Source: Betaproteobacteria bacterium
GTDB taxonomy: Bacteria; Pseudomonadota; Gammaproteobacteria; Burkholderiales; Rhodocyclaceae
Length of the DNA stretch: 64,000 bases
Direction: 5' to 3'
Assembly (NCBI GenBank): GCA_016703785.1
Contig: JADJBM010000004.1
Location: 260,020-324,019 of the forward strand
Under the pieces are notes generated by a model, which was given only the letters and a program-made list of their open reading frames with translations, made no database searches and was not told where the DNA came from. Positions 37,640-49,487 of this stretch are shown piece after piece (position 1 is the first letter of the stretch; each line of letters begins with the position of its first letter). The position numbers and the translations under genes are program-made.

Positions 37640-38300
37640 CCGGCCGATCCAGGCAGTACCCCAGGCCGCGCACCGTGCTGATGCGCACGCCGCCAGCTTC
37701 CAGCTTCTTGCGCAGGCGGTGCACATAAACCTCGATGGCGTTGGTGCTGACCTCCTCGCCCCAGCCGCACAGATGGTCGACCAGTTGTTCCTTGCTGACC
37801 AGACGGCCGGCACGCAGGAGCAGGATTTCCATGAGGGCCAGTTCGCGGGCGGAGAGGTCGATCGCATTGCCGTCGATGCGAGCGCTGCGCTCGGTCTGGT
37901 CGTAGGTCAGCAGTCCGAACTCGATTTTCGTCGGATTGCCCGTGCCGCGGCGCGTCAGCGCACGTACGCGCGCTTCCAGCTCCGGCAGGGCGAAAGGCTT
38001 GGTGAGGTAGTCGTCGGCGCCCGCGTCGAGGCCGCGGACGCGGTCCTCCAGTCCATCCTGCGCCGTCAGAATCAGCACGGGCAGGGGGGCCTTGCGCCCG
38101 CGCAGGCGCTTGAGCACCTCGATGCCGTGCATTTTCGGCAGGCCGAGATCGAGGATCAGCAGGTCGAATTGCTGCGCGAGCAACGCCGCATCGGCATCGC
38201 TGCCATTGGTGACATGGTCCACTGCATAGCCGGACTTGCGCAGGGTGCGCACCAGTCCGTCTGCAATGATGCGATCGTCTTCGGCGAGCAGGATATGCAT
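37629..38300 (-). CDS. OmpR-family response regulator (TctD/QseB type)
   Basis: 223 residues: receiver domain with acidic pocket EDD, phosphoacceptor Asp in LILDLGLPKMHG and Lys in DYLTKPF; then a winged-helix DNA-binding domain (about 125-220; ELALMEILLLRAGRLVSKEQ, VYVHRLRKKLE). It is transcribed first and overlaps the kinase gene. Confidence 0.92.
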   Translation of the reverse strand: MHILLAEDDRIIADGLVRTLRKSGYAVDHVTNGSDADAALLAQQFDLLILDLGLPKMHGIEVLKRLRGRKAPLPVLILTAQDGLEDRVRGLDAGADDYLTKPFALPELEARVRALTRRGTGNPTKIEFGLLTYDQTERSARIDGNAIDLSARELALMEILLLRAGRLVSKEQLVDHLCGWGEEVSTNAIEVYVHRLRKKLEAGGVRISTVRGLGYCLDRPDGA

Positions 38301-38412
38301 GGGGAAAGTGTCGAGGATTGTAAGGCAACTGTAAGCGTCTCAGTTTAGCCTTGAATCGCTGTTCTCCATTTACTCGGTCTTAGGGGGCTGGCCGGCATCG
38401 TCGGGCAGCCCC

Positions 38413-38456
38413 GGGGGCGGACAAAGCTGCATCGCTCCGCCCCCTGCCGTTTTTTT
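38413..38456 (+). terminator. Hairpin plus T-run pointing along the plus strand
   Basis: Stem GGGGGCGGA / TCCGCCCCC with a 14-base loop, then TGCCG and seven T. The T-run suits plus-strand transcription only, yet both neighbouring genes are on the minus strand. It may end an unannotated plus-strand transcript or be incidental. Confidence 0.45.
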
Positions 38457-38499
38457 CAAACCGTCGTCCGCCCGGTAACCGGTACCTTCGGGAGATCGC

Positions 38500-39345
38500 T
38501 CAGCCCGCCGGCAGCCGAAGCTGCACGCCTTCCCAGAATTCCCCGGCCTTGCGCTTGCTGCCGATGGATTCCAGCGTCTCCCGCGTCTTTTCCAGCCTTG
38601 CCCGCAATTCCGGCAGCGTCTTGCACTTCTCGATGGCTTCCACCAGTGAATCGCCGTCCGGCCCCAGCGAATCGAGGAGATAACGCCGTGCGAATCGGGC
38701 GGCTTCCTGCATGGAAGGCTGCGGCGATGGCGACGGCTGCACAGCAGGCTGCTGGGGAGCGGCGGGCGGCGGGGCGGCCGGGGCAGCCGCTGGCGCAGGA
38801 GCGGACTGCGGCCCCAAGACAGGCGTGGCGGGAATCGGTTGCCCTTCGAGCAAGGCCTGTGCCGTGTTCCAGAACTCCTCGGCCTTTTTCTTCTTGCCCA
38901 TGCCCTCGATCACATCGCGCGTTTTACCCAGTTGGGTGCGCAACTGGTCAATGGTCTTGCATTTGTCGATGGCGACAGCCAGCATGTCTGCATCCTGCCC
39001 TAGAACGGCATCCAGGAAACGCTCGGCGTAGCGCATCGTCTCCTGCATGATGCGCAAATCCTGTGGCGTGAGGGCCGCCGGGACCTGCGGCGAGGCCGCG
39101 GCAGGCGCTGCTGCCGGTGCTGTCGGTGCTGCAGAGGCTTCCGCCGAGATGAACCCGCCTTCGACCAGCTTGGTCAGGAGGCCTTGCGGGTCCGGCATGT
39201 GCTGTGCCCTGGCAAGAAGATTGGCCGCCGTGGTCTTGCCATCGACCATGACCAGCAGCGTGCGCTCGCGCATGCCGAGCACCGTCCGCTGCGCCATCTC
39301 CTCCTGCCCCTTCTGGGTCTTCTTGTAAACGGCATTCAAGTCCAT
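38500..39345 (-). CDS. Unknown protein with two copies of a helical repeat domain
   Basis: 281 residues. The N-terminus (about 1-70) looks like a small winged-helix-type domain (LLVMVDGKTTAANLLARAQ). After an Ala/Pro linker comes a ~65-residue helical module, MQETMRYAERFLDAVLGQDA to KKKKAEEFWNTA. After a second Ala/Pro/Gln linker the module repeats as MQEAARFARRYLLDSLGPDG to GSKRKAGEFWEGV. The copies are close enough to prove internal duplication. No enzymatic motif and no signal peptide are seen; function unknown. Confidence 0.65.
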   Translation of the reverse strand: MDLNAVYKKTQKGQEEMAQRTVLGMRERTLLVMVDGKTTAANLLARAQHMPDPQGLLTKLVEGGFISAEASAAPTAPAAAPAAASPQVPAALTPQDLRIMQETMRYAERFLDAVLGQDADMLAVAIDKCKTIDQLRTQLGKTRDVIEGMGKKKKAEEFWNTAQALLEGQPIPATPVLGPQSAPAPAAAPAAPPPAAPQQPAVQPSPSPQPSMQEAARFARRYLLDSLGPDGDSLVEAIEKCKTLPELRARLEKTRETLESIGSKRKAGEFWEGVQLRLPAG

Positions 39346-39412
39346 TTACACCCTCCCCCGGGTTCTACTTTAGTGATAAAACTATATCACTCACCCCCAA
39401 CTTCAACCACCC

Positions 39413-39439
39413 AAAAAACAAACCCCGCCGAAGCGGGGT
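39413..39439 (-). terminator. Rho-independent terminator of groESL
   Basis: On the minus strand: ACCCCGC-TTCG-GCGGGGT, a seven-base stem capped by a UUCG tetraloop, followed by TTGTTTTTT. It lies 80 bases past the groL stop. Confidence 0.93.
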
Positions 39440-39518
39440 CTGCTTTGTTCGGAAGGGGGTAACGGGGGAAACCTCGGTTTCCCCCGTTCCTGCCCGGACA
39501 TGCAATCGGCAAAGCCGA

Positions 39519-41168
<1,650 letters not shown>

Positions 41169-41191
41169 TGCGTTTCTCCTCTATGGTTCCG

Positions 41192-41485
41192 TTACTTGGC
41201 TTCGACTACGCCCATGATGTCTTCTTCGCGCATGACGAGCAGTTCCTCGCCTTCGACCTTGACGGTCTGGCCGGCATACTTGCCGAACAGCACCTTGTCG
41301 CCGGCCTTGACGTCGAGCGCGATGTGCTTGCCGTTGTCGTCACGTTTGCCGGGGCCGACCGCAATGATTTCGCCCTGATCGGGCTTTTCTGCGGCGTTGT
41401 CGGGAATAACGATGCCGGAGGCCGTCTTGCGCTCCTCTTCCAGGCGCTTGACGATCACGCGGTCATGCAAAGGACGTATTTTCAT
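41192..41485 (-). CDS. groS: Co-chaperonin GroES
   Basis: 97-residue lid of the GroEL cage, with the N-terminal signature KIRPLHDRVIVKRLEEE and a mobile loop (KTASGIVIPDNAAE). It is first in the groESL operon. A palindrome GTGAGCG-AA-CGCTCAC lies 36-52 bases ahead of the start, in the leader. Confidence 0.98.
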   Translation of the reverse strand: MKIRPLHDRVIVKRLEEERKTASGIVIPDNAAEKPDQGEIIAVGPGKRDDNGKHIALDVKAGDKVLFGKYAGQTVKVEGEELLVMREEDIMGVVEAK

Positions 41486-41563
41486 GGAGTTATCTCCTCT
41501 CTACAGATTGATTTCATGAAAGTGAGCGAACGCTCACATAGCAAAATAACGTGGGACAGCCAT

Positions 41564-41590
41564 TAGCACTCATTGCTAACGAGTGCTAAT
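41564..41590. promoter_or_regulatory. CIRCE operator (HrcA binding site)
   Basis: Perfect match to the CIRCE consensus: TTAGCACTC, nine bases, GAGTGCTAA. It sits directly downstream of the sigma32-type -10 and about 80 bases ahead of groS, so HrcA binding would block groESL transcription at normal temperature. Confidence 0.96.
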
Positions 41591-41619
41591 AATAGGGGTG
41601 TCCCGGGCTTATTTCAAGT
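41591..41619 (-). promoter_or_regulatory. Sigma32 (RpoH) promoter of groESL
   Basis: Minus strand reads CTTGAAA, 13 bases, CCCCTATTA, matching the heat-shock consensus CTTGAAA-N13-14-CCCCATNT. It abuts the CIRCE element, so groESL appears under both positive RpoH and negative HrcA control. Confidence 0.88.
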
Positions 41620-41687
41620 AGCAATTGGATTTATCGTTGTCCCAGGGTTCGAGCCGGACACCAGACTTGAGTCGCTACAATGGCGGC

Positions 41688-43130
41688 ATGAAGTCGGTTC
41701 CCGCTCCCTTTTTGCGGCTCGCCACCCTGCTGGCGATACTGCTGCTGCCTGCAGCGTCCCAGGCTCAGGAGCGCCTGCCGGCGCCGGTGGCGCAAGCGCT
41801 CAAGAAGGCCAGCGTGCCGGATTCGGCGGTCGCTGTGGTGGTGCGGGAAACCGATGCGCGCGCGCCACGCGTGAGCTTCAATGCCGACAAGCCGATGAAC
41901 CCGGCTTCGGTCATGAAGCTGGTGACGACCTATGCCGCGCTGGAACTGCTCGGCCCCGCCTATGCCTGGAAGACCGAGGCCTATGCGCTCGGACCGATCA
42001 ACGACGGCGTACTGGAGGGCGACCTCGCCTTCAAGGGCTATGGCGACCCCAGGCTCGGCTTCGAGCAGTTCTGGCTGCTCCTGCGCCAGCTGCGCGACAA
42101 GGGCCTGCGCGAAATCCGCGGCGACCTGCTGCTCGATCGCAGCCACTTCGAGGCGATCGCCCACGACCCGGCGCGCTTCGACGGCGAAGCCCTGCGACCC
42201 TACAACGTCGGGCCGGACGCGCTGCTGGTGAACTACAAGGCGGTCCGCCTCTCCTTCCTGCCCGATGTTGCGAGGAGAACTCTGGCCGTCAGCGCCGAGC
42301 CAACGCCGCCGCAGCTTGATCTGGTCAACCTCGTGAAGCTCGCCGACGGCACCTGCGGCACCGCCTGGTACGAGGGCATCCGCATGGACCTGGCGGATAC
42401 CGGCGCGGTGGCGCGGCTAATCCTGACCGGCAGCTATCCGGCCGCCTGCGGCGAAAAATCCCGCAGCGTTTCCGTGATGAGCCATCCACAATTCGTCGCG
42501 GGGGTTTTCCGCCAGTTATGGGGAGAACTCGGCGGCAAGCTCTCCGGCGACCTGCGCGATGGCGTCGTGCCCGCCCAGGCCCGCCTGCTGGCACGCAGCG
42601 ACTCGCCCGCCCTAGCCGAGGTGGTGCGAGACATCAACAAGTTCAGCAACAATGTCATGGCGCGCCAGCTCTATCTCACCCTCGGCGCCGAGGCGGCGAA
42701 GCGGCCGGCGCGCAGCGAAGACGCCGAGGCGGCCATCCGCGCCTGGCTGGCGCAGAAGGAACTGCGCATGCCTGAACTCGTCATCGAGAACGGCGCGGGG
42801 CTCTCGCGCCTGGATCGCATCAGCGCGGAGAACCTCGGCCGCCTGCTGCATGCGGCATACGCCAGCCCGGTCATGCCGGAGTTCATCGCCTCGCTGCCGC
42901 TGGCCGGAATCGACGGCACCATGAGGAAGCGCCTCAATGGAAACGGCGTCGCCGGCCACGCGCATGTCAAGACGGGTTATCTGGAAGGCGTGCGTGCTCT
43001 CGCCGGCTATGTGCTGGACAAGCGGGGCCGGCGCAGCATCGTGGTCTTCCTGATCAACCATCCCAACGCCGGTGCCGGCAAGGCCGCGCAGGATGCGCTG
43101 CTCGCCTGCGTCTACGAAAGAACCTGCTGA
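41688..43130 (+). CDS. dacB: D-alanyl-D-alanine carboxypeptidase/endopeptidase (PBP4 family)
   Basis: Periplasmic class C penicillin-binding protein (family S13) that trims D-alanine and cleaves peptide cross-links in peptidoglycan. The 480-residue product has a signal peptide (about 1-27, ending ASQAQ) and the three active-site motifs: SVMK (in NPASVMKLV), SNN (in KFSNNVMAR) and KTG (in HVKTGYLEG). The start is MKSVPAPFLRL. It is divergent from groESL, and its stop overlaps the next gene (ATGA-type). Confidence 0.94.
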   Translation: MKSVPAPFLRLATLLAILLLPAASQAQERLPAPVAQALKKASVPDSAVAVVVRETDARAPRVSFNADKPMNPASVMKLVTTYAALELLGPAYAWKTEAYALGPINDGVLEGDLAFKGYGDPRLGFEQFWLLLRQLRDKGLREIRGDLLLDRSHFEAIAHDPARFDGEALRPYNVGPDALLVNYKAVRLSFLPDVARRTLAVSAEPTPPQLDLVNLVKLADGTCGTAWYEGIRMDLADTGAVARLILTGSYPAACGEKSRSVSVMSHPQFVAGVFRQLWGELGGKLSGDLRDGVVPAQARLLARSDSPALAEVVRDINKFSNNVMARQLYLTLGAEAAKRPARSEDAEAAIRAWLAQKELRMPELVIENGAGLSRLDRISAENLGRLLHAAYASPVMPEFIASLPLAGIDGTMRKRLNGNGVAGHAHVKTGYLEGVRALAGYVLDKRGRRSIVVFLINHPNAGAGKAAQDALLACVYERTC

Positions 43131-43378
43131 TGCGCCGAATGCTGCTGCTTGCGGCCGCCTTCGCCTACATGGTGCTGCTCATCGAGGCGGTGCGCGCCGC
43201 CGTGGCCTGGTGGCACGGCGAGGCGACGCTCGGCCTGCTCGACTACCTGCTCATCGGCGCGCTGCCGCTGCTGGCGTGGATCTGGTTTCGCCACTTTTCG
43301 ATGTTCCGCAAGGACTGCGCGAAGGGCGCCTGCGCCCTGCCCGACGACCAGGGCAAGCCGCCGGCCTCAGGCAGGTAG
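43130..43378 (+). CDS. Small hypothetical membrane protein
   Basis: 82 residues, with hydrophobic segments at about 4-24 and 36-52 and a short tail containing two cysteines (KDCAKGACALPDD). It is coupled to dacB by overlap. Its 3' end overlaps the convergent Tic20-like gene by 12 bases. Function unknown. Confidence 0.6.
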   Translation: MRRMLLLAAAFAYMVLLIEAVRAAVAWWHGEATLGLLDYLLIGALPLLAWIWFRHFSMFRKDCAKGACALPDDQGKPPASGR

Positions 43379-43781
43379 CGGCATGCCCTTTTCGGAAACG
43401 AGGCGCAGCCAGCCACGCACGATGCGGTAGAGCACCCACAGGCCGGCGGCGATCACGATGCCCCAGGCGAGCGGCAGCCCGAACAATAGTCAGTCCCGCC
43501 AGCACGGCGACCGCCACCCACAGCAGGGCGAACCAGAAGGTGCGGATCTGCCAGCGGAAGTGCGATTCGAGAAACGTGCCCTGCGTTTCGCCACGCTTGA
43601 TGTAGTTCATCACCACCGCGATGATCGACGGCCAGCCGCTGAGGAAGGCGGTGACGATGAAGGTCGTGCCGAGCAGACCCGTCACCGCGCTGAAGGCGTG
43701 CAGGCCGTAGATGATGTGGGTGTACGTCACCAGCCCCTGCGTTGGTACTGCCTGCCCGGTCCTGCCGTCGATATCGGCCAT
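43367..43781 (-). pseudogene. Tic20/DUF4870-like small membrane protein, frameshifted
   Basis: The N-terminal frame MADIDGRTGQAVPTQGLVTY to AVLAGLTI shows membrane helices and the motif TQGTFLESHFRWQIRTFWF typical of a small Tic20-like (DUF4870-type) family. At about 43490 the frame is lost. The next frame supplies the expected end: FGLPLAWGIVIAAGLWVLYR to SEKGMPLPA and a stop. The span is one base over a multiple of three, so a single inserted base explains it. Either a recent pseudogene or a sequencing error. It starts two bases after ubiD ends and is probably in that operon. Confidence 0.65.
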
Positions 43782-43783
43782 GC

Positions 43784-45259
43784 CTATAACCCCAATCCTT
43801 TCAACAATTCGTCCACGCGCCGCTTCACCGATTCGTCCATGGCGATGACGCGGCCCCATTCGCGGGCGGTCTCGCCCGGCCACTTGTTCGTCGCGTCGAT
43901 GCCCATCTTGCTGCCCAGGCCAGCCACCGGCGAGGCGAAGTCGAGATAGTCGATCGGCGTGTTCTGCGCGATCAGCGTGTCGCGCGCGGCATCTACGCGG
44001 GTGGTCAGCGCCCACACCACTTCCTTCCAGTCGCGCACGTTCACGTCGTCGTCGGTAACGATGATGAACTTGGTATACATGAACTGGCGCAGGTAGCTCC
44101 AGATGCCGAACATCACGCGCTTGGCGTGGCCGGGGTACTGCTTCTTCATGCTCACCACCGCCATGCGATAGGAGCAGCCCTCGGGCGGCAGGTAGAAATC
44201 GACGATCTCGGGGAACTGCTTCTGCAACAGCGGCACGAACACCTCGTTCAGCGCCACGCCGAGCATGGCCGGCTCGTCGGGCGGCTTGCCGGTGTAGGTG
44301 CTGTGGTAGATCGGGTCGCGGCGCATCGTCATGCGTTCGATCGTGAATACCGGAAACTCGGCCTGCTCGTTGTAGTAGCCGGTGTGGTCACCGAAAGGAC
44401 CCTCGAGCGCGGTTTCCTGCGGATGGATCACGCCCTCCAGCACGATCTCGGCGGCGGCCGGCACCTGCAGGTCGTTGCCGAGGCATTTGACGACCTCCGT
44501 CTTGGCGCCGCGCAGCAGTCCGGCGAACTGGTATTCGGACAGCGAATCCGGCACCGGCGTCACCGCCCCGAGAATCGTCGCCGGATCGGCGCCCAGCGCC
44601 ACTGCCACGGGGAACGGTTCGCCGGGATGCTTCAGGCAGTGGTCGCGGAAATCCAGCGCGCCGCCGCGATGCGGCAGCCAGCGCATGATGACCTTGTTCG
44701 CCGCGATCACCTGCTGGCGGTAGATGCCGAGGTTCTGCCGCGCCTTGTGCGGTCCGCGTGTGACTGTCAGCCCCCAAGTGATGAGCGGCGCGACATCCCC
44801 CGGCCAGCAGGTCTGGATGGGCAGGCGGGAAAGATCAACATCCTTGCCCTCCCACACCACCTCCTGGCAGGGCGCGGAGGACACTTCCTTCGGCGCCATG
44901 TTGAGCACCTGTTTCAGCAGCGGCAGCTTGTCCCAGGCGTCCCGCAAGCCCTTCGGCGGCTCGGGTTCCTTCAGCGCGGCGAGCAACAGGCCCACGTCGC
45001 GCAGCGCATCGATGGACTCCGCGCCCATGCCCAGCGCGACGCGGTGCGGCGTGCCGAACAAGTTGCCGAGCACCGGCATGCGCAGTTGCCCAGATTGCCC
45101 TTTCGGCTTCTCGAAAAGCAGCGCCGGACCGCCCGCGCGCAATACGCGGTCGCACACCTCGGTCATTTCCAGCTTCGGGTCGACCTCGGCGGCGATGCGC
45201 TTGAGTTCGCCGAGTTCTTCCAGTTGCGTGACAAAGTCGCGCAGGTCGCGGTATTTCAT
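43784..45259 (-). CDS. ubiD: 4-hydroxy-3-polyprenylbenzoate decarboxylase
   Basis: Prenylated-FMN-dependent decarboxylase of ubiquinone synthesis. The 491-residue length and sequence match UbiD: KYRDLRDFVTQLEELGELKR at the N-terminus, and the conserved region ALEGPFGDHTGYYNE containing active-site Glu/Arg partners. The cofactor synthase gene ubiX is not in the window. Confidence 0.95.
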   Translation of the reverse strand: MKYRDLRDFVTQLEELGELKRIAAEVDPKLEMTEVCDRVLRAGGPALLFEKPKGQSGQLRMPVLGNLFGTPHRVALGMGAESIDALRDVGLLLAALKEPEPPKGLRDAWDKLPLLKQVLNMAPKEVSSAPCQEVVWEGKDVDLSRLPIQTCWPGDVAPLITWGLTVTRGPHKARQNLGIYRQQVIAANKVIMRWLPHRGGALDFRDHCLKHPGEPFPVAVALGADPATILGAVTPVPDSLSEYQFAGLLRGAKTEVVKCLGNDLQVPAAAEIVLEGVIHPQETALEGPFGDHTGYYNEQAEFPVFTIERMTMRRDPIYHSTYTGKPPDEPAMLGVALNEVFVPLLQKQFPEIVDFYLPPEGCSYRMAVVSMKKQYPGHAKRVMFGIWSYLRQFMYTKFIIVTDDDVNVRDWKEVVWALTTRVDAARDTLIAQNTPIDYLDFASPVAGLGSKMGIDATNKWPGETAREWGRVIAMDESVKRRVDELLKGLGL

Positions 45260-45383
45260 TGGCCGTCGGGAAACAGGAAAGCGTCTATTCTCTGATGCTT
45301 CTCGAGCTTTGGCTAGTCATGCGAATACGCCTTCCCATCCAGTGAATCCCGGATGGCCTTGAAGAATGAGAAGGCAAAAAGAA

Positions 45384-46540
45384 TCAGTCGCCGCTCGCCC
45401 CGGCATTTCCCTGAAAACCGGTAAAGCCACCCGATGTCGTTCCGGTAGAGGTGCCCGTGGTCGTTCCAGTGGTCGTTCCGGTAGATGTACTGGTGGTCGT
45501 TCCAGTGGAAGTGCCCGCGGAGGTGCCCGTAGACGATCCCGGAGCACTACCCGCCCGCTTATAGCAGTCGCGCAGGCAGCTATCCAGCGCTGCCTGGGCA
45601 TTGGCCGCTTCCTGCTCGGCACGCTCGCGTGCCGCGGTCGCGCGCGCCGCCGATTCGCGAGCCTGCGACGCCGCCTGCTCCTTGGTCTCGACGCGCCGAC
45701 GCGCCCTGTCCACATCCTGCTGTGCGCCCCTGGCGCTTCCGCGCGCATTCGACAAATTCATGTCGCTTGGGCTGCCCTTGGTCACCCCGCCTGCGCGTCT
45801 GTTGAATGTTTCAAGCCTGTCGAGATTGGCGCGCGCAGCCTCCAGCCGCGCTTCCGCCCTGGTCAGATTCTCGCGCTCGGCTGCCGTTCACGTTCGGCGG
45901 AGGACAACTGCTCACGGGCCTTCCTTTCGTTATCCTCGGCACGATACTGGTTCCAGTCGGCACGCTGGTCGGCGGCGCTCTCGGCGGCGCACTTGCGGGC
46001 GCAGATTTCGTCGGTGATGGACCAGCCGGGTCTCGGCGTAAACGGCTGGCCAGCGGTGGGTGCGTCGGCCGGGGGCGGTGCCGCGGCGCCCGTGGCAGGC
46101 GACGTCACACTGGTTGCCGAGCCGGGCTGGAGCACCTTGTCGCAGGCGCGCTCCACGCGACTGAGCAGCTCCCGCGCAGCTTGCTGGATCTGGTGTTCCT
46201 TGGCGGTCATATCCCGGTGGGCTGCAATGCCGGTAAGCCGATCCACTTCCAGGCGAAAGCTGATGATCCAGGCCGAACATATCAACGTGTCGCTGCTTGA
46301 GACGAGCTGCATCATTGGTCCGCTGGCGCCGCGAGTGGTTTCACCATTTGTAATTGCGCTCTCGACCGTCGACTCCAGCGCGTCGGCGGCATTCTTGATC
46401 TGTTCCTGCGCCTGGGGATCCTTCGTAACTTTTTCGGCAAACTTGTCTGAAAACCCGCTCGCCATCGCGGCGCCGTGCAATATCATTAACGCAACCGACA
46501 ACAACAGCATTCCGCGACACGGGTTCAAGGTGTTGCGCAT
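45384..46540 (-). pseudogene. Secreted coiled-coil protein of unknown function, frameshifted
   Basis: The first frame (225 residues) has a signal peptide (MRNTLNPCRGMLLLSVALMI to GAAMAS), a helical domain with four cysteines and a Pro/Ala linker. It ends abruptly at SSAERERQPSARI. One base away the frame continues as AERENLTRAEARLEAARANL, then long Ala/Arg/Glu coiled coil, and finishes with a low-complexity tail of Gly-Thr-Ser repeats (GTSTGTTTSTSTGTTTGTTT). The span is two bases over a multiple of three, as a one-base deletion near 45888 would give. The intact product would be ~385 residues. No family recognised. Confidence 0.6.
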
Positions 46541-46671
46541 GATCGCCTCCTTTGGTTTATTGTTGGGCGTAGCGTCGGGGCTGGCCGATTGGCTCCCCGT
46601 TATGCATTATAGGCAGCGGCATCAGGCCCGCCCGGTTTTTCAGCACCGGGCATTCTTATTGGACCTGGGAC

Positions 46672-47577
46672 ATGAATAGCCCTTGGCTCGTCGTCCTCAA
46701 CCCCATCTCCGGCCAGGGCCGGGCGATGCACCATCGCCACGAAATCGAAGCGGTGCTGCGGCGGCACGGCATCGATTTTGCATTGGAGATCAGCGAACGG
46801 CCGGGGCATGCCATCGAGATCGTCAGCGGGGCGATCCGGAGCGGCTGCCGGCACGTCCTCGCCGTCGGCGGCGACGGCACGGTCAACGAATGCGCCAACG
46901 GCATCTTCCGCCAGGATGCCGTTGCAACGACGGAGATCACGCTGGGCGTCATGCCGATCGGTACCGGCAACGACTGGGCGCGCACCCACCGCATCCCGAA
47001 GGACTACGCCGAGGTCGCCGCATTGATGGCGGCAGAAACGAGCCGCCTGCACGACGTCGGCGTCGCCGAGTTCGACGGCGCCAAGCGGCATTTCATCAAT
47101 GTCGCCGGCATCGGCTTCGACGCCCATGTCGTCGAGGCCCTGCCCGACCGCACCCTGGGGCCGATGGCCTATCTGGTCGGCCTGGTGAAGGGCTTGCTGA
47201 GCTACACCGCCGTCCCGCTGAGGCTGACTTTCGGCGAACGAAAACTCGAGGCACGGGCCTTCGTGTTGTTCTTCGCCATCGGCCGGTTTTGCGGCAACGG
47301 CATGAACGTGGCGCCGCAAGCCGAGGTCGACGACGGCCTCTTCGACGTCACCCTGGTCCAGGAACTGTCGCGCTGGGAAGTGCTGAAGAGCCTGCGCAAG
47401 CTCTTCGACGGCACGCTGCTGACGCACCCGAAGGTGCTGGCGCTGCGCGAGGCGTGGGGCGCAGTGGAGACGGCCATCGCCCAGCCGGTGGAGGCCGACG
47501 GCGAACTGATCGGCCATGCGCCGGTGCGCTTCTCCATCCTGCCGCGCGCGTTGCGCGTCATCACGCCACAGGAATAA
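46672..47577 (+). CDS. Diacylglycerol/lipid kinase family protein (YegS-like)
   Basis: 301-residue member of the DAGK_cat family, which phosphorylates lipid hydroxyls. The nucleotide motif VGGDGTVNECANG and GVMPIGTGNDWAR are clear, and the C-terminal domain includes NVAGIGFDAHV. The natural lipid substrate cannot be told from sequence. Confidence 0.88.
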   Translation: MNSPWLVVLNPISGQGRAMHHRHEIEAVLRRHGIDFALEISERPGHAIEIVSGAIRSGCRHVLAVGGDGTVNECANGIFRQDAVATTEITLGVMPIGTGNDWARTHRIPKDYAEVAALMAAETSRLHDVGVAEFDGAKRHFINVAGIGFDAHVVEALPDRTLGPMAYLVGLVKGLLSYTAVPLRLTFGERKLEARAFVLFFAIGRFCGNGMNVAPQAEVDDGLFDVTLVQELSRWEVLKSLRKLFDGTLLTHPKVLALREAWGAVETAIAQPVEADGELIGHAPVRFSILPRALRVITPQE

Positions 47578-47737
47578 TCTCCCGCAGCGCAGATCAAGGT
47601 GTTACACTGCGCGCCGCGTGGCCATCCATCAGTCAGCTTGCCGCGCGCCGCGTCTCTTCCATTCGCGTCTTTTCCTCCCAACGAGATCCTGCCCAGACTG
47701 ATCGCCACCCAGGCGAGGCTGATCCAGGAACATCAAA

Positions 47738-49057
<1,320 letters not shown>

Positions 49058-49064
49058 CAACGCC

Positions 49065-49136
49065 CGTCATTCCCGCACAAGCGGGAATCCAGGACTTTCG
49101 ACAGCACGTGGATCCCCGCTTGCGCGGGGATGACAG
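49065..49136. repeat. Dispersed inverted-repeat element (GTCATTCCCGC type)
   Basis: Two linked hairpins, GTCATTCCCGC-ACAA-GCGGGAATCC and GGATCCCCGC-TTGC-GCGGGGATGAC, together forming one larger imperfect palindrome. The form CGTCATTCCCGCnnnAGCGGGAATCC is a common interspersed repeat in proteobacteria. Here it fills the gap between two convergent genes and may terminate both transcripts. Confidence 0.8.
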
Positions 49137-49143
49137 TATCTGG

Positions 49144-49389
49144 CTAGATCTTGAGCAGCTTCATCGCCTTGCCCAGGGTATCCACCGACTCCTGGTGCTT
49201 GCCGGCCTTGTGCAGTTCCTCGCCCTTGGCGCGCAGCATCTTCACTTCCGACATCTGCTCGGACGTAAGCTGTGGGTTCTTCGCCATCGCCTCGTCGATC
49301 TTTTTCATGTCCGCCGGGCAGTGGAAGGCGTAGGCCTGCGCACTGGCCAGCGCCAGGCCGCTCAATAACGCGATTGTCGTGATTTTCAT
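49144..49389 (-). CDS. Small secreted helical protein
   Basis: 81 residues: signal peptide (MKITTIALLSGLALASAQAYA), then about 60 mostly helical residues (CPADMKKIDEAMAKNPQLTS, EEELHKAGKHQESVDTLGKA read as EELHKAGKHQES). One cysteine lies just after the cleavage site. Start chosen because the signal peptide begins there. Probably periplasmic; function unknown. Confidence 0.65.
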   Translation of the reverse strand: MKITTIALLSGLALASAQAYAFHCPADMKKIDEAMAKNPQLTSEQMSEVKMLRAKGEELHKAGKHQESVDTLGKAMKLLKI

Positions 49390-49487
49390 TATGTTCTCTC
49401 CGTGGGTTCCCGGCCGCGGCCGGTACCTTCCAATCATAGTCAAGAAGCATTAAAGTTCAATCGGGATTGACGAAAATGGAGGCCGGA

